Below, in pieces: positions 62,835 through 64,000 of a DNA stretch of 64,000 nt (position 1 is the first letter of the stretch; every line of letters starts with the position of its first letter). The stretch is from the NCBI RefSeq assembly GCF_007828835.1, contig NZ_VIVL01000002.1:310001-374000 (forward strand), written 5' to 3'. The stretch is from Variovorax beijingensis. GTDB lineage: Bacteria > Pseudomonadota > Gammaproteobacteria > Burkholderiales > Burkholderiaceae_C. Position numbers and translations under genes: made by a program. The notes under the pieces are model-generated. The model made no database searches, had not been told where the DNA came from, and was given only the letters and a program-made list of their open reading frames with translations.

Positions 62835-63593
62835 TCAGCCAGAGATGGAGAATCCGCCGTCGACCGGAATCGCGGTGCCGGTCACGTAGTCGGAGGCGGG
62901 GCTCGCGAGGAACACCGCGGTGCCGGCGATGTCGGCCGGCTGGCCCCAGCGGCCGGCGGCGGCGCGGGCCACCACCCGGTCGTAGAGGCCCGGAATCTGG
63001 CTGCGGGCGCCGTCGGTCAGCTCGGTCTCGAACCAGCCCGGCAGGATCGCGTTGACCTGGATGTTGTCGGCCGCCCATGAAAGCGCGGTCGACTTGGTGA
63101 GCTGCACGATGCCCGCCTTGCTCGCGGCATAGGCCGGCGCGTAGGGCGCGCCGAAGATCGACATCATCGAACCGATGTTGATGATCTTGCCGCCACCGGC
63201 CGCCTTCAGGTGCGGGTGCGCGGCGCGGCTGCAGAGAAAGGCGCTGGTCAGGTTGGTGTCCAGCACCAGGCGCCATTCGTCCAGCGCGAGCTGGTCGACG
63301 GGCTTGCGCACGGTGGTGCCGGCGTTGTTGACGAGGATGTCGAGGCGGCCGCAGCGCGCGGCCGCTTCGTCGACCGCCTTCTGCACCGAGGCTTCGTCGG
63401 CCACGTCGACTTCGAGCGCGAAGCTGTCGCTACCGAGGGCCCTGAGCGCCTCGACCGCGGCGGCCGACTTCTGCGCGTTGCGCGCGGCAATGACGACGCG
63501 CGCGCCGGCCCTGGCCAGCCCCTGGGCCATGCCCAGGCCGATGCCGCCGTTGCCGCCGGTGACGAGCGCTGCTTTTCCCGTGAGATCGAACAT
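62835..63593 (-). CDS. SDR-family oxidoreductase (FabG/glucose-1-dehydrogenase-like)
   Basis: A 252-residue classical short-chain dehydrogenase. TGGNGGIGLGMAQGLARAGARVVI is the Rossmann N terminus (residues 12-35), NNAGTT the cofactor stabilising motif, and YAASKAGIVQLTKS the catalytic Tyr-Lys. It ends SDYVTGTAIPVDGGFSIS. Its ATG overlaps the MaoC stop by one base (TGATG), suggesting a shared pathway such as hydroxyacyl-CoA or other oxidation. Confidence 0.9.
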   Translation of the reverse strand: MFDLTGKAALVTGGNGGIGLGMAQGLARAGARVVIAARNAQKSAAAVEALRALGSDSFALEVDVADEASVQKAVDEAAARCGRLDILVNNAGTTVRKPVDQLALDEWRLVLDTNLTSAFLCSRAAHPHLKAAGGGKIINIGSMMSIFGAPYAPAYAASKAGIVQLTKSTALSWAADNIQVNAILPGWFETELTDGARSQIPGLYDRVVARAAAGRWGQPADIAGTAVFLASPASDYVTGTAIPVDGGFSISG

Positions 63594-64000
63594 CAGGTGG
63601 TTTCTGGTTTCTTGGAGACGAGGGTCAGGATATCGTAGCTCGCGACCAGTTCGCCGTCCTGGTTGGTCACCTCCACGTCCCAGGCCACCACGCCCTGGCC
63701 CTGGCCGCTCGCGTCCTTCCTGTTGCGGTCGATCTTGCGCTTGCAGGTCAGGCGCGCACGGATGGTGTCGCCGATGCCCACGGGCTTCACGAAGCGCAGC
63801 GTGTCGAGGCCATAGTTGGCAAGCACCGGCCCCGGCGCGGGCGAGACGAACAGTCCGGCCGCGGCCGACAGCACGAAGTAGCCGTGCGCGATGCGCTTGC
63901 CGAACGGCGATTCCCTGGCCGCCACCTCGTCGAAGTGCATGTAGAAATAGTCGCCCGAGATGCCGCCGAAGGCGACGATGTCGGCCTCGCCGACGGTGCG
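63593..64000 (-). CDS. MaoC-family dehydratase (N-terminus outside the window)
   Basis: The frame is open through base 64000, so the N-terminal end lies beyond the window; about 135 codons are visible. [30 protein letters not shown] carries the Asp and His of the hot-dog hydratase motif, and the rest ([30 protein letters not shown]) fits MaoC-type enoyl-CoA hydratases. Coupled with the downstream SDR gene, it probably acts on an acyl-CoA intermediate. The ATG at 63940 is internal, not the start. Confidence 0.85.
   Translation of the reverse strand, partial: RTVGEADIVAFGGISGDYFYMHFDEVAARESPFGKRIAHGYFVLSAAAGLFVSPAPGPVLANYGLDTLRFVKPVGIGDTIRARLTCKRKIDRNRKDASGQGQGVVAWDVEVTNQDGELVASYDILTLVSKKPETT

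Overview
The window is a GC-rich, gene-dense chromosomal segment of a betaproteobacterium, most likely a Comamonadaceae member close to Variovorax. This rests on gene order (mlaC-mlaB-ABC transporter-ibaG-murA-hisG...hisIE-hinT-tatABC-htrA; petABC-sspA-sspB; recJ beside an RpfE-type gene; lolC/E-lolD), on protein sequence character, and on short GC-rich hairpin repeats of a REP type common in that family. No rRNA, CRISPR, phage or insertion sequence was seen. One tRNA (Thr, anticodon TGT) is present. Nearly all genes form tight runs with ATGA, GTGA or TGATG overlaps.

Layout. 1-2.7 kb: end of the Mla phospholipid-transport locus, a YadGH-type ABC exporter and a BolA/IbaG protein. 2.7-15.7 kb: murA followed by the histidine operon (hisG D C B H A ... 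F I E). The his run carries a small secreted Rap1a/Tai-like protein between hisD and hisC. It is split between hisA and hisF by a 4.5-kb block: an AAA ATPase, an orphan solute-binding protein translationally coupled to a DctA-type symporter on the opposite strand (with a good sigma-54-type promoter), and a hexose-phosphate epimerase-like protein. 15.7-23.2 kb: DUF4870 protein, HinT, TatABC, a DegS-like protease, an MHS-family transporter, Nif3-like protein, PdxA and MscL.

23.3-38.3 kb is the most distinctive region, an exopolysaccharide locus. A PAP2 protein is followed by Wza, Wzb and Wzc. After an AT-rich leader with a perfect Crp-type palindrome come a priming sugar transferase, a pyruvyl transferase, one GT4 glycosyltransferase, a secreted clan GH-A (PslG-like) glycosidase and a flippase. 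Convergent to these is a gfcA-gfcB-gfcCD (yjbEFGH-like) operon in which GfcC and GfcD/YjbH are fused. No Wzy polymerase is visible.

38.6-51.3 kb is mainly housekeeping: cytochrome bc1 (petABC), SspA, SspB, tRNA-Thr, a YXWGXW protein, a DUF1275 protein, an SDR, RecJ, an RpfE-type protein, a LolC/E-LolD exporter, a second ClpP-like protease and RidA. 51.5-60.8 kb is a coherent operon for peptide and D-amino-acid use: a five-gene Dpp/Opp-type importer, a fold-III PLP D-amino-acid deaminase, an RpiR regulator and a D-aminoacylase. RidA is divergent from it. The shared promoter region is rich in inverted repeats and holds a sigma-54-like site, and the operon contains a long inverted REP pair. 60.8-64 kb: flavin reductase-like protein, CPBP protease, a membrane methyltransferase-family protein, an SDR and a MaoC dehydratase cut by the window edge.

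The best candidates for something undescribed are the compact Wzy-less EPS locus with its Crp-type operator and GfcC-YjbH fusion, the solute-binding protein coupled to a DctA symporter, and the RidA-linked D-amino-acid operon. All functional claims are from sequence reading only.
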